In this document: piece after piece, positions 15,673 through 25,519 of the stretch
Layout of the letters: every line of letters starts with the position of its first letter
Numbering within the stretch: position 1 is the first letter of the stretch
Origin: Estrella lausannensis
GTDB taxonomy: Bacteria > Chlamydiota > Chlamydiia > Chlamydiales > Criblamydiaceae
Assembly (NCBI RefSeq): GCF_900000175.1
Contig: NZ_CWGJ01000011.1
Location: forward strand, 364,556 to 428,555
Direction of reading: 5' to 3'
Length of the DNA: 64,000 bases
The notes under the pieces: model-generated
The model's database searches: none
Told to the model about the DNA's origin: nothing
The model's input: only the letters and a program-made list of their open reading frames with translations
Made by a program: the position numbers and the translations under genes

Positions 15673-17682
15673 CTAGTCCTCTTGATACTTCAATTTTATT
15701 TCTTCGATCACAGAAGGATCGGACAGGGTCGTTGTGTCACCAATCACCCTTCCCTCGGCTACGTCCCTCAGAAGACGCCTCATGATTTTTCCACTTCGTG
15801 TTTTGGGTAGCTCGCATATAAATATGATTCTTTCCGGTCTTGCGATAGCACCGATTTTTTTCACGACGTGCTGTTTGAGTTCATCCTCTAGTCCCGGATG
15901 GTTGAATACATCTTCCTTAACAGAGACAAAAGCCACTATCGCCTGCCCTTTAATTTCATGAGAGATAGCAATGACAGCAGCTTCAGCTACTGCTTTGTGG
16001 TCTACCAGAGCGCTTTCTAACTCCATAGTTCCCAAACGGTGACCTGAGACATTGATCACGTCATCGATGCGACCTGAGAGCCAAACATATCCATCGTTGT
16101 CGATGCTTGCTCCATCACCTGTGAAGTAATAGCCTTTGTCCCACTTTTTCCAGTAGGTGCTTTGGTAGCGAACCGGATCGTTGTGCACGCCTCGTAGCAT
16201 CGATGGCCAAGGTGTAGTGATCGCTAAAAAACCAGATGTTTGACTGTCGCCCTTTTCATCGACGATCGCCACATCCACACCAGGCAACGGCTTCGTTGCG
16301 CTTCCTGGCTTCAATGGGTGTAGTGCCGGAATCGGGGCGATCATGATACTTCCTGTCTCTGTTTGCCACCAAGTATCTACAACAGGACAATTTTTACGCC
16401 CTATGTGAGTGTAGTACCACTCCCATGCCTCAGGATTGATCGGCTCACCTACCGATCCAAGCAGCCTTAGAGAAGAGAGGTCGTGATCTTTAACCCACTG
16501 TTCTCCCCACTTCATGAACGTGCGTATAGCAGTTGGTGCTGTGTAAAGAATGGTGACACCATACTTCTCAATCAATCTCCAAAAACGGTCGCGTTCCGGA
16601 TGATCGGGAGCCCCCTCATAGAGCAACACTGTCGCACCATTCGAAAGTGGTCCATAGACAACATAGCTATGTCCGGTGATCCAGCCCACATCAGCGGTGC
16701 ACCAATAGATATCTGCAGGCTTTATATCAAATACCCAACGTAAAGACATAGTGGCGCCAAGTAGATAACCTCCGGTCGAATGAACGATTCCTTTTGGTTT
16801 CCCGGTGGTACCCGAGGTGTAAAGAATGAAGAGTTCATCTTCTGCATCCATCGATTCGGGAGGACACTCCTCCTTAGCGTCTGCCATCAGCGTATCATAC
16901 CAAAAATCCCGCTCTTCGTTCATGGGGACAGGGACCTCTGTATGTTTGACTACAACCACTTTTTCAACAGGTGTGGGTGAAGCAAGGGCAAGATCTGCCA
17001 TTTCTTTAAGCGATACTATTTTTCCTTTCCTAAAGCTCCCATCGGCAGTGATTAAGAATTTAGCTCCTGCATCGATAATTCGGTCTTTCAAAGAGTCAGA
17101 GGAGAAACCAGCGAACACAACTGTATGTACAGCGCCGATTCTAGAGCAGCTCAGCATCGCAACAACGGCTTCTGGAATCATGGGGAGGTAGATGGCAACC
17201 TTATCCCCTTTTTTGACGCCGAGATTTTTCAAAACATTGCTGAATTTGCAGACTTCATTAAATAGCTGATCGTAGCTGATTGACCGCTCTTCACCGCGCT
17301 CCCCTTCCCAAAGCAAGGCGATTTTGCTTGCCGATTCATTTAAGTGCCTGTCGAGGCAATTGTATGAAGCATTTAACTTTCCACCTAAGAACCATTTTGC
17401 ATAGGGAGGATCCCATTCGAGTACCGTATCCCATGGTTGAAACCAATCTAAGTTATGAGCCTGTTTTGACCAGAAAAATTCCCTGTCTTTTTTTGCCTCT
17501 TCGAATAAAGACAGATCCTGGACATTGGCATTTTGGCGAAAGTTTTCGTTCACTTGATAGACAGTACTGCTATCGGTTGCGTGCGAGGCTGCGGGACAAA
17601 CAAAAATCACTAACGCGGGAAGAAAACTGCTGGACAGCGCCTTCTTAAGGGAGCAAGAAAAATGGCTCCAAGACACAAACAT
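15673..17682 (-). CDS. acs: Acetyl-CoA synthetase with an N-terminal signal-peptide-like extension
   Basis: A 669-residue AMP-forming acetate-CoA ligase. [14 protein letters not shown] is the ATP-binding loop, DTWWQTETG and TGDGAS are adenylation motifs, and [11 protein letters not shown] holds the conserved catalytic lysine near the C-terminus. Relative to typical Acs there are about 40 extra residues at the front that read as a signal peptide: a basic n-region (SLKKAL), a hydrophobic core ([15 protein letters not shown]) and an SHA/TD cleavage site. The only later candidate start is a GTG in VYQVNEN, which lacks a ribosome binding site. Either the enzyme is exported, which would be striking since ATP and CoA are cytosolic, or the start is misread. 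Confidence 0.9.
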   Translation of the reverse strand: MFVSWSHFSCSLKKALSSSFLPALVIFVCPAASHATDSSTVYQVNENFRQNANVQDLSLFEEAKKDREFFWSKQAHNLDWFQPWDTVLEWDPPYAKWFLGGKLNASYNCLDRHLNESASKIALLWEGERGEERSISYDQLFNEVCKFSNVLKNLGVKKGDKVAIYLPMIPEAVVAMLSCSRIGAVHTVVFAGFSSDSLKDRIIDAGAKFLITADGSFRKGKIVSLKEMADLALASPTPVEKVVVVKHTEVPVPMNEERDFWYDTLMADAKEECPPESMDAEDELFILYTSGTTGKPKGIVHSTGGYLLGATMSLRWVFDIKPADIYWCTADVGWITGHSYVVYGPLSNGATVLLYEGAPDHPERDRFWRLIEKYGVTILYTAPTAIRTFMKWGEQWVKDHDLSSLRLLGSVGEPINPEAWEWYYTHIGRKNCPVVDTWWQTETGSIMIAPIPALHPLKPGSATKPLPGVDVAIVDEKGDSQTSGFLAITTPWPSMLRGVHNDPVRYQSTYWKKWDKGYYFTGDGASIDNDGYVWLSGRIDDVINVSGHRLGTMELESALVDHKAVAEAAVIAISHEIKGQAIVAFVSVKEDVFNHPGLEDELKQHVVKKIGAIARPERIIFICELPKTRSGKIMRRLLRDVAEGRVIGDTTTLSDPSVIEEIKLKYQED

Positions 17683-17866
17683 ACGACCTGCTTCATCGTT
17701 AAAAATAATTATTAAGGTGATATGCTTAAAACAACTGTTTTTAGCAATGATCGTTTCTCAAAAAGATATTTCTTCGAACAACTACTCGGAATCGAAGCTA
17801 TCCGCTAGATTTTATGTAGCGATTTTTGTACAGAAAGAAAGTCTGTTAATGAACTGGGGCATTCGA

Positions 17867-18664
17867 ATGAAAACTACATGTTTCACAATGTTATCGATCC
17901 TGTTTGCACTCTTGGCCAATGTATCGGAGGCCACTTGGATCAACAGTGCTGAAGAGATCACAGAGGAATTTCTATTAGAAACTGGTAGCTCTTCCGGCTA
18001 CACCGAGCATATCGCGCACATCAAGCAAGTGTTTAAAAAATTCTACGTCAGAACGTTTCTCGAGTTTGGCTGCGGATTTTCAACCAAATATTTTATCGAT
18101 AACAGCGAGAATGTCATTTCGGTAGAATTCGTAACCCCGGGTAGCGGACCCGACTGGCTGAAGTATTGTATAGAGCTTTACCAAGATTATCCTGAGTGGA
18201 CACCCATCGCCTACTTCGCAGGTCCTGGTCTCGACACCAGCTGGGCCACCCATAAATACTTAGGGATGGACAGTGTCTACAGAGCTTGCGCTTATCAGCC
18301 TGTACACCGCTTAAGCTACGCTCTCATCGACCCCTCATTCCTCAGCGACCTTGACAATTTCGTGAGGGAGCAAACAGCTCTTTACGACATTGACATGGCT
18401 TTTGTAGATTGCGGCGTCTGCATTCGTGGGGATCTCGTGCAAACTCTATTTCAGCACGTTCCCATCATCGCCGCACATGACGTTGCCCCGAAAGATATCC
18501 GTCATTTAGATGATGTTTATGGATATGGACGTATCGTAGTTCCACCCAACTACATCGAGATCTATGTTCCCATTGGAATGGGAACAGCATTTTGGATCAA
18601 GAATGAAGCTCCATACCTAGGAGTGATTGAAGAGCTGAAAAAGTATGTGAACAGCAAAAAATAG
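17867..18664 (+). CDS. Exported methyltransferase-like protein
   Basis: A 265-residue protein. The start at 17867 gives a signal peptide (MKTTCFTMLSILFALLANVSEA); the frame stays open to 17717 but without a better start. FLEFGCGFSTKYF resembles a SAM-binding glycine loop and NVISVEF the following acidic strand, suggesting a Rossmann methyltransferase fold. IDMAFVDCGVC and PIIAAHDV would be the later strands. Catalytic function is not shown. It belongs to the local set of Sec-exported enzymes and is followed after 178 bases by an exported pyruvyl transferase. Confidence 0.6.
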   Translation: MKTTCFTMLSILFALLANVSEATWINSAEEITEEFLLETGSSSGYTEHIAHIKQVFKKFYVRTFLEFGCGFSTKYFIDNSENVISVEFVTPGSGPDWLKYCIELYQDYPEWTPIAYFAGPGLDTSWATHKYLGMDSVYRACAYQPVHRLSYALIDPSFLSDLDNFVREQTALYDIDMAFVDCGVCIRGDLVQTLFQHVPIIAAHDVAPKDIRHLDDVYGYGRIVVPPNYIEIYVPIGMGTAFWIKNEAPYLGVIEELKKYVNSKK

Positions 18665-18842
18665 TTTGTTCACACTGCTGAGAACGTTAAAAACGTGACT
18701 TACTTTGGATTGGAACCGCATCGCCTTGGCAAAAATAAGTTGTAAATCCAAAGCCTAAAAAGAGGGTTTTTGCTAAAAGATCTGAAATCGATCGGGAGAG
18801 TTTGTGTCCCAGAGATTTTTAGCAATATGTTTGTGAGGTCAA

Positions 18843-19817
18843 ATGAATCGGATTAAGGAAATAAAGCTTAAGAGCATTACCATTCTCGTCACTATATCTT
18901 TATTTTACACAAACTTTCTTGGAGCAGCATTTGGTTATGTATCCTATACGTCTTTAAACATAGGAGATGACATACAAGCATTAGCTGCCAAACAGTTTTT
19001 ACCCGACAAAAGCGTTCCGATCGACAGGGAATTTATCGGAGAGTTTACTTATCCCGAACCTGTCCACGCTATCATCAACGGGTGGTTCATGCATACCAAA
19101 GATTTCTGTTGGTATAGGCCTGATGTGGCAGCTCCCTTAAAATCGTGGCCGCCCTCACCCTTCATCGATCCAATGCTAATATCGATCCATCTTACGGATG
19201 GCTTTATCCCTTTTGCATTCACTGAAGAAGCTGTGCAATATATGAAAAACCACGGACCTGTTGGTGCAAGAGACTACCCCACACTCCATGAATTACAGAA
19301 ACGAGGTATCCCCAGCTATTTCTCTGGATGCCTTACCCTCACTTTGAAGAATATTTATAATGAACGCGAGAATATCATCTATGCGGTCGACCTCGATAAA
19401 GAGTGTTTAGATTACCTGCGCGCTCATACTAAGGCGAAAGTTATTCCGATAACGCACTCCATTCACCATGAGATGTTTCTGAAACTGACCAATGAACAAA
19501 GGATGTCTTTGGCAAACACTCTTCTCAAACGTTACATGAAAGCTAAATGTGTTGTTACAGGCAGGTTGCACGCCAGTATGCCTTGCCTGGGATTGGAAAC
19601 CCCAGTTCTATTAATCCGCAATAACTATGATCCTCGTTTCGATGGTTTAGGTGAATTAGCTCATCGATGCTCTAAGGAAGAACTTTTATCAGGCTCTGCC
19701 CCGTTCGACTTTGACAACCCTCCAAAAAATCCTGAGCACTATAAAGTAATCCGGGAGAACCTGATCCAGATAGTAAGTGAGTGGGTTCAGCAAAAGATCA
19801 AAAAAAGCAGCTCGTAA
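18843..19817 (+). CDS. Polysaccharide pyruvyl transferase family protein, exported
   Basis: A 324-residue protein of the PF04230-type family, which places ketal pyruvate on cell-surface sugars in some members. NIGDDIQALAAKQFL near the N-terminus, GPVGARDYPTLHEL in the middle and the late segment VVTGRLHASMPCLGLETPV are the family marks. A hydrophobic N-terminus (ITILVTISLFYTNFLGAAFG) following basic residues indicates export. A putative cytosolic-type sugar enzyme with a signal peptide again fits the regional pattern. It ends 16 bases before the next gene. Confidence 0.8.
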   Translation: MNRIKEIKLKSITILVTISLFYTNFLGAAFGYVSYTSLNIGDDIQALAAKQFLPDKSVPIDREFIGEFTYPEPVHAIINGWFMHTKDFCWYRPDVAAPLKSWPPSPFIDPMLISIHLTDGFIPFAFTEEAVQYMKNHGPVGARDYPTLHELQKRGIPSYFSGCLTLTLKNIYNERENIIYAVDLDKECLDYLRAHTKAKVIPITHSIHHEMFLKLTNEQRMSLANTLLKRYMKAKCVVTGRLHASMPCLGLETPVLLIRNNYDPRFDGLGELAHRCSKEELLSGSAPFDFDNPPKNPEHYKVIRENLIQIVSEWVQQKIKKSSS

Positions 19818-19833
19818 AACACAAGGGACAGGT

Positions 19834-20676
19834 GTGGACTTAGACGACAAAACAATAGCCATGATCGGCTCAGGATATATCGGACAGGCTCTTTTGAATT
19901 TATGGAAAGGGCAAGGGTATCACCTAATCGCTACCACTACCTCGGAAGAAAAGAGGGGTGCTTTGGCGCAAATGGCCGACGAGGCAATTGTCATGAAAAC
20001 CTCCGAGACGGAAAAGCTAGCTTCCGTGCTTGAAAGAGCCGATGCCTGTGTCATCACTTTAGCCCCAAGGGACGGAACGGGTTATTCTGAAACCTATCTT
20101 AAGAGCGCAGAAGATATCGCTCATCTGCTGCAACACCGCAAAAGACCCCTTCATCTGATCTATACCAGCTCCATCTCCGTGTATGGAAAGCCGCACATCT
20201 CTCCGGTGACCGAAGACTTGCCTCTTCATCCGGAGACAGACAATCAGCGCATACTCGCAGCAACTGAGGAGACCTATCTGGGAATTCAGAACCCTTTAGT
20301 GGGGGTTACGGTTCTGAGGCTGGGGGGGATTTTTGGTCCGGGCCGCGATCTCTCTTCCCGGGCTGCTCGCCTGTTGACGAGGCCGATGCCGGGCACGGGA
20401 GAGGAAAAAACCAATCATACCCATCTTGACGATATTATAGGGGCGATCGACTTCTGCTTAAGAAATGGGGTTTACGGAGCGTATAACCTCACGATGGACG
20501 CCCATCCGACAAGACGGGAGCTATATGGAAAGCTGGCGATAGAGCTTAGTCTTCCCCAGCCCAAATGGGATCCTGCGCTGCCTAGCGCTCATGGCATTGG
20601 CATGGCTGTCGACAGCTCAAAATTAAAGGCGAAAGGGTACTCTTTCGCCCATGACAAGCTGTTTGCTAGCGAATAG
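19834..20676 (+). CDS. NAD(P)-dependent epimerase/dehydratase family protein
   Basis: A 280-residue protein of the extended SDR/YeeZ-like type. IAMIGSGYIGQALL is the dinucleotide-binding loop, IYTSSISVYG includes the Ser and Tyr region, and LRLGGIFGPGR is the usual follow-up motif. The GTG start at 19834 is chosen because AAGGGA lies five bases upstream; a GTG at 19777 would overlap the previous gene. It lacks a signal peptide, unlike its neighbours. The 3' end overlaps the convergent FMN reductase by 11 bases. Substrate unknown. Confidence 0.8.
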   Translation: MDLDDKTIAMIGSGYIGQALLNLWKGQGYHLIATTTSEEKRGALAQMADEAIVMKTSETEKLASVLERADACVITLAPRDGTGYSETYLKSAEDIAHLLQHRKRPLHLIYTSSISVYGKPHISPVTEDLPLHPETDNQRILAATEETYLGIQNPLVGVTVLRLGGIFGPGRDLSSRAARLLTRPMPGTGEEKTNHTHLDDIIGAIDFCLRNGVYGAYNLTMDAHPTRRELYGKLAIELSLPQPKWDPALPSAHGIGMAVDSSKLKAKGYSFAHDKLFASE

Positions 20677-21271
20677 CCTCTTCGATCTCTTTAGCTAAAT
20701 TGCTACGGGTCTCGGATGGGATTAAATGGCCGTCCGCGTCAAATTGAGAGTCGGCTCTGCCGACAGAGATTTTGCGCTCGATCACTGAGCCGTTCATTTT
20801 TTCAATGACATATTGTAAATGGGCAAGTCCCCCGGATCCTCCGCTCTTACCGGTCGAAGCACTCATAAGGGCCACTTTCTTGCCCTTAAATACGCTTCTG
20901 GAGTCCTTGCCGTCTTCAGACCTCGAAATCCAGTCCAGAAGATTTTTCAAAACTCCCGACATGGATCCGTTATAGTTTGGGGAGGCTATAATCACCGCGT
21001 GGGCATTTTGAATGGCCCTTCTGATGGTCTTGGCGTTCTCCGGCATCCCGGTCGTCCGCTCGATATCCTCATTGAAGAAAGGAAGCGGATATTGATTTAG
21101 GTCAAAATAGGTCACTGTCGCGCCCTTTTTGGAGGCGATGTAGGCTGCCTCTTTCGCAAGTTTGGTATTCCATGAATCAGCTCGCAGGCTTCCGGAAAAA
21201 ACCACCACGCGCGTTTCGGCAGCAAGAGGAAGGGAGAAAAAAACAAACGTGTAGAGCAGGTACTTTAACAT
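20666..21271 (-). CDS. NADPH-dependent FMN reductase family protein, exported
   Basis: A 201-residue flavodoxin-like protein. The start at 21271 has GGAG seven bases upstream and opens a signal peptide (MLKYLLYTFVFFSLPLAAE). VVFSGSLRADSWN is the FMN phosphate loop, IIASPNYNGSMSGVLKN is the family's NADPH/FMN signature (usually SPEYNGS) and SASTGKSGG follows. Such reductases normally use cytosolic NADPH, so a secreted member is unusual and fits the regional theme. Alternative: the signal could be a membrane anchor with the domain outside. Confidence 0.82.
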   Translation of the reverse strand: MLKYLLYTFVFFSLPLAAETRVVVFSGSLRADSWNTKLAKEAAYIASKKGATVTYFDLNQYPLPFFNEDIERTTGMPENAKTIRRAIQNAHAVIIASPNYNGSMSGVLKNLLDWISRSEDGKDSRSVFKGKKVALMSASTGKSGGSGGLAHLQYVIEKMNGSVIERKISVGRADSQFDADGHLIPSETRSNLAKEIEEAIR

Positions 21272-21381
21272 GCTGAATCTCCAAATTAGATCGTGCTTTT
21301 TACTATGTAACTGAAAATAAACGTTTTTGATTGTAAATCTCGGGAGGATTGCTAGCAAGTGAATCAGCAGTGGGGTTTTAA

Positions 21382-21978
21382 TTATGCAAAAAACTGATCG
21401 AGTCTTTTTTTAGTTTCCACGAATGACTCATGACGGTAGGAGGGAATGCCGAGGAGAGTTGCCGCATTAACCAGGTTTTCTCTGTCGTCGATATAGAGCA
21501 TGTCTTCAGCCGGCACTTGAGTGAGCTCTTTGGCCATTTGATAGATCGCGGGGTTCGGCTTTCTGACTCCGACAAAGCTTGAGATCAAAAAGAAATCGCC
21601 CAGCTCCGTGAGCTTGTAATGACTAAGGCGATAGTTCGCCAGATCCCTTCCCTCATTACTGAGAAAAACAATCCGGACATTCCGTGTTTTTTTCACTTCG
21701 GTAAACAGGGGGATCATGCCCTCGAGCGGCTGGGAAAGCGAGCGCATGAAATCTACGAACTCCTCCCTGGAAAAAGTTCTCTCGGTATGAAAAATCACAC
21801 TGTTCAGGTAAGCATCAAGGCCTATTTTCCCCTCTTCATGCGCTGGGTAGAAAAGATCATGCCTTAGAGCCAGCTGATCCCAGTCCAGCTTGAAGGCATC
21901 CGCCGCAATTTTTCGCTGTGCCGTATCCCAGGCATTAGTCAGGACTACGCCCCCGATATCCAGTAGAAGAGTCTTCAT
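21382..21978 (-). CDS. HAD-superfamily hydrolase (YihX-like)
   Basis: A 198-residue cytosolic protein of the haloacid dehalogenase superfamily, probably a phosphatase. LLLDIGGVVL holds the nucleophile aspartate, FLSNEG the second motif, KPNPAIY the lysine region, and LYIDDRENLV the acidic metal-binding motif. This set resembles the alpha-glucose-1-phosphate phosphatase YihX, although the second aspartate of the classical DxD is replaced here (DIG), as in several relatives. The start at 21978 places the first motif at the usual position. Confidence 0.78.
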   Translation of the reverse strand: MKTLLLDIGGVVLTNAWDTAQRKIAADAFKLDWDQLALRHDLFYPAHEEGKIGLDAYLNSVIFHTERTFSREEFVDFMRSLSQPLEGMIPLFTEVKKTRNVRIVFLSNEGRDLANYRLSHYKLTELGDFFLISSFVGVRKPNPAIYQMAKELTQVPAEDMLYIDDRENLVNAATLLGIPSYRHESFVETKKRLDQFFA

Positions 21979-22073
21979 TTTCTTACAATCCGATTGTTTG
22001 AATAACACTTATCGAAAAATGAATTTCATGACAACATGTCATATCCACCAGTTTGTTCATTGAACGGTTTATT

Positions 22074-22916
22074 ATGAAAAAATGTTGCTACGGTATCATA
22101 CTGCTCTTCAGCATCTTGCTACGCACCAATTCAGAGGCCTACCTCCAAAAAAAGAACACTCCTCCTTTGAATTACGTGAAGCCCCACGCAGAGCTCATCA
22201 CTCCATGTGGTTTGGATCCAATAGACTGCGTCTATATCATCAACTTGGATTACCGGCCGGAAAAGTTTGAGCGAGTCAAACAGCTCTTCGAAGAAAGAGG
22301 TATTCCCACCAATCGCTTCAGTGCTGTGGATGGCTGGGCCATTGCCGAAGAGGCCAAAATCGAGATGTTCGGCCCCTATCCCGTTCGCTTATCCGGGGGG
22401 AAGATTGGCTGCCTATTGAGCCACCTTTCGGTCATGCAAGATGCCGTGGACAGAGACTTTTCGATTATCTGGGTTTGTGAGGATGATCTCCTGTTCAAGG
22501 GAGATGAGAAAAAACTTCCCGACCTCATCTGCGAACTAACACGAATCGACCCCGACTGGGATGTGCTTTATACAGACCCCGACATGCTAGGCAGCTCAGG
22601 CCAAAGACACCCTTCCTACCACTACAGTCCGCGGCCTGATCAAAACCTGAAATCTCTAAGCGAATTTTTAAAACGCGAGCGCCGTGGAAGCTCTTTCACC
22701 ACCATCGGCCAAAGATGGGGAAATCACTCTTATATCATGTCGAGAAAAGGTCTTAAAAAAACACTGGATTACTTCCGCCACGTCTATTTATGGGATACCT
22801 TCGATACGGACAGGCACTACGTACCCGGTATTAGACAGTATGGCTTGAGGCGCGCATTGATAACAAACGACTGGCAAAGCAAAATCACAGATAGCTCGGT
22901 AGCGCCCACCCAATAA
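22074..22916 (+). CDS. Signal-peptide-bearing GT25 family glycosyltransferase
   Basis: A 280-residue paralogue of the proteins at 13833 and 23454. The start at 22074 gives a signal peptide (MKKCCYGIILLFSILLRTNS). CVYIINLDYRPEKF, NRFSAVDGWA, GCLLSHLSVMQDAV and WVCEDD carry the GT25 pattern. A DPDWDVLYTDPD segment is shared with the third copy. The ribosome binding site is weak. Probably exported; the acceptor is unknown. Confidence 0.83.
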   Translation: MKKCCYGIILLFSILLRTNSEAYLQKKNTPPLNYVKPHAELITPCGLDPIDCVYIINLDYRPEKFERVKQLFEERGIPTNRFSAVDGWAIAEEAKIEMFGPYPVRLSGGKIGCLLSHLSVMQDAVDRDFSIIWVCEDDLLFKGDEKKLPDLICELTRIDPDWDVLYTDPDMLGSSGQRHPSYHYSPRPDQNLKSLSEFLKRERRGSSFTTIGQRWGNHSYIMSRKGLKKTLDYFRHVYLWDTFDTDRHYVPGIRQYGLRRALITNDWQSKITDSSVAPTQ

Positions 22917-22973
22917 TTTCTTTTTATTTTTTCTGCTATGTGGTTTTCTTGGCCGTGAATGAAGGAGTAACGT

Positions 22974-23450
22974 ATGCTTCCTCTCTATCTTCTGATAACA
23001 TCTGTCGTTCTTTCCTCCCTGCATGCGTTTGTTGCCAAAAGAGCGGATCCAACTAAAAACTTCACTCCCATCCTCCTCGCCTACCTTATCTTCTTTAACA
23101 TCGGGATCATGGGCTTGCTCGGTTTCTATGGGCACGCTTTCATGGCAGATGAGATCGCGAGATTGATCGGCTGGCCGACGGGCAGTCCATTCCAGTCGGA
23201 AATTGCGGCCGCGAATCTCTCCTATGGGGTCATCGGGGTGATCGCACCGTTCATGAAAAGACCGTTTTGGTATGCGACCATCATCGGCAACGCTGTTTTC
23301 CTGATCGGCGCTTTGGTCGTTCACATCCATCAGTACTTCGCTTTCGGCAATATCGATCCATACAACATCGGTGTATTTGTCTGGGTCGATGATCTGATTG
23401 TTCCACTGATACTCCTCTTTCTGGGGATGAAAGTTTCACGTCAAGATTAG
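22974..23450 (+). CDS. DUF6790-type small membrane protein
   Basis: A 158-residue protein with about four hydrophobic membrane segments. It begins MLPLYLLITSVVLSSLHAF and contains GFYGHAFMADEIARLIGWP and GSPFQSEIA, features of a widespread uncharacterised membrane family (DUF6790-like, by memory). GGAG lies upstream of the ATG. It is flanked by two exported GT25 genes, with only three bases to the next start, so the three are probably one transcript. Function unknown. Confidence 0.65.
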   Translation: MLPLYLLITSVVLSSLHAFVAKRADPTKNFTPILLAYLIFFNIGIMGLLGFYGHAFMADEIARLIGWPTGSPFQSEIAAANLSYGVIGVIAPFMKRPFWYATIIGNAVFLIGALVVHIHQYFAFGNIDPYNIGVFVWVDDLIVPLILLFLGMKVSRQD

Positions 23451-23453
23451 ATT

Positions 23454-24359
23454 ATGTTCAGGTTATTTTTAGTCGTAGCTCTGTTAGCCTGGAAGTCCCC
23501 TATCCAAGGGTACTTCTTTTCTGAGCAAACACCTGTTTTGAATCATTTGACCAAAGTCACAGAAAATCCGCCCGAAAGCGGTTTACCGCTCATAGACTGC
23601 ATTTATGTCATCAACTTGGATGAAAGGCCGCAAAAGTGGAACAAAATTCAGGATGAATTGGGGCAGAATAATCTCCATGCGCTAAGATTCAGCGCAATTA
23701 ATGGATGGAAACTGAGAGAAGACATAAAACAGAAACTGTTTGGGCCATACTCACTCAACTTGAATGGAGGCCAAACCGGGTGTCTTCTCAGTCATCTATC
23801 GATTGTCTACGATGCCTATAGAAAGGGATACAGTCACATCTGGGTGTTGGAAGACGACATAAAAATTAACGAACCTCCTCAAGTACTAGAAGAGTTGCTG
23901 ATGCGTCTTTGTGTGATAGATCCTGAATGGGATCTATTCTTTACCGATCCTGACACGAAAAATTCCAAAGGTGAGACCATCCTTTCATGGGACGTCTTTG
24001 TACGACCCGATCAACCCGCGGAACCTGTAAATTACTATCGCGAAAGAATTGTTATTGACGATGATTTAATGGAAATTCGGCAGCGTTTTGGTATGTATTC
24101 CGTAATTATATCAAGCCGTGGCGTTCAAAAGATAATAGACTACTTCTCCCACGTCTATTTGTGGTCTCCGATAGACATCGACATCTTCTATATCCCCGAA
24201 ATCAAGGTTTACGCAGCCAGAAGAGATATTGTTACAGTCAACTGGCAAATCCCAATCTCTGATACTGTTTCGCCTCCGTCAAATAATGACGAGAGGGATG
24301 ATATTGCCGAAAATGTCCCACAAGGTGATGTTTTAGCTTTGAGTAAGCCTCCGGATTGA
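23454..24359 (+). CDS. Signal-peptide-bearing GT25 family glycosyltransferase
   Basis: A 301-residue third paralogue. It begins MFRLFLVVALLAWKSPIQGY, an export signal. CIYVINLDERPQKW, RFSAINGWKL, GCLLSHLSIVYDAY and WVLEDDIKI are the GT25 motifs, and DPEWDLFFTDPD matches the copy at 22074. It has a polar tail of about 30 residues. Its start follows the upstream stop by three bases, so it is likely translationally coupled to the membrane protein gene. A 126-base gap to the next convergent gene holds nothing that I recognise. Confidence 0.83.
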   Translation: MFRLFLVVALLAWKSPIQGYFFSEQTPVLNHLTKVTENPPESGLPLIDCIYVINLDERPQKWNKIQDELGQNNLHALRFSAINGWKLREDIKQKLFGPYSLNLNGGQTGCLLSHLSIVYDAYRKGYSHIWVLEDDIKINEPPQVLEELLMRLCVIDPEWDLFFTDPDTKNSKGETILSWDVFVRPDQPAEPVNYYRERIVIDDDLMEIRQRFGMYSVIISSRGVQKIIDYFSHVYLWSPIDIDIFYIPEIKVYAARRDIVTVNWQIPISDTVSPPSNNDERDDIAENVPQGDVLALSKPPD

Positions 24360-24485
24360 AGAAATCCATCAATAAGTCAGCCTTTAACACTATCTCGTGT
24401 CCGGTGCTAGATCCGTAAAACCCTCACCTCCTTGTCAGCATCGACATCTCACTTCAGACAAGCGGAGCGCTCCCCAAAAAGAGCC

Positions 24486-25472
24486 TTAACGAAATGTCTC
24501 GTTGAAGAAGCGCACCGCTTCTGTCAGCGTCTTAGCTTGGATCCAGTCGCGGTCTATCGAGGGGTCATCTTTAAAAACTCGATCAGAAATTATCTGCTGG
24601 TTTACTTTCAGCTTTTTCACGTCGCTCAGCGACGTAATGAAGACAAAATAACCCACTTTCCCTGGTATCGTCTGATAATATGCGCCAGGAATCTGTCTGG
24701 CAAATCGTCCGGCATTGGTATCAGTAACCAAAATCTCGTCAGCGGCCCCGGCAATCAGGTAGACGGGCACATCGACTTGCGCCAGGCTTTCATCGCTGAA
24801 TATCCAAGACCATGCCGGCGCCATCAGGAAAAAGGCGCGGATCCTCCGCTCGCGGTAATCTTTTTGCATCTCCCCTTTCTTCAGTGTCTTCAATGCCTCA
24901 TCAGCTCTCGAGAACTCCCGAGGAGCAGAATACTCTTTACCCGGCAAGGGGTTCTCTAAATTTTCGGCCCGACCACCCGCTAAGAAGATACCGGTTGTGC
25001 CTCCCAGGGAAAATCCGGCAAATCCAATGCGTTTAAAGTCGATGGAAGAAGCTAGCGACGATTTTTCAAGAGCGTCTAACATTTTGCTGACATCGACAGC
25101 ACGCATCCAATGGTTCATATGCGGTCTGCCGTCAATCATATCGCGATGGCGGACTGCAGCGACGGCAAACCCTTGATCGACAAGCCCCCGGATCAACCAG
25201 TTGAGATTGTGAGGATCGCCCATATAACCATGTGAAACGACAATAAGCGGGGGCTTCAGAGAGGGTTTAGCGGCCGGAGCGACTTTAAAAAGGTCCCAAG
25301 GGTCATCTGAAACCTTTCCTTCTGTCTCCGGGGCTACCGGATACCAAACGGAAATGGACCTGTCATCAAAAGCAATCTGCTGAAAGCCCAGCACTGGCAG
25401 GGGTAGAACAGGTTTTATCTCAAACGCGAAGAGATAGAGGGGGATCAAAAGAAAGATAAGTAACGCTCTCAC
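24486..25472 (-). CDS. Exported alpha/beta hydrolase (PAF-acetylhydrolase/dienelactone hydrolase-like)
   Basis: A 328-residue hydrolase with a signal peptide (MRALLIFLLIPLYLFAFE). The GTG start has AAGGGAG seven bases upstream. VVSHGYMG is the oxyanion strand, GFAGFSLGGTTG the nucleophile elbow with Ser in FSLGG, and a late Asp lies in ADEILV. The layout resembles bacterial relatives of platelet-activating-factor acetylhydrolase. Ester or lipid substrates are possible; specificity cannot be read. Confidence 0.8.
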   Translation of the reverse strand: MRALLIFLLIPLYLFAFEIKPVLPLPVLGFQQIAFDDRSISVWYPVAPETEGKVSDDPWDLFKVAPAAKPSLKPPLIVVSHGYMGDPHNLNWLIRGLVDQGFAVAAVRHRDMIDGRPHMNHWMRAVDVSKMLDALEKSSLASSIDFKRIGFAGFSLGGTTGIFLAGGRAENLENPLPGKEYSAPREFSRADEALKTLKKGEMQKDYRERRIRAFFLMAPAWSWIFSDESLAQVDVPVYLIAGAADEILVTDTNAGRFARQIPGAYYQTIPGKVGYFVFITSLSDVKKLKVNQQIISDRVFKDDPSIDRDWIQAKTLTEAVRFFNETFR

Positions 25473-25519
25473 AATTCAGCTCCCTTAGATAATATAGGAA
25501 AAATATACCGATAAGTGAT

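Noticed and set aside
22788-23330. 180-codon minus-strand frame
   Set aside because: Antisense to a GT25 gene end and the small membrane protein gene, both better supported.
24432-24959. 175-codon plus-strand frame
   Set aside because: It is antisense to the exported alpha/beta hydrolase gene, which has a strong ribosome binding site and clear motifs.
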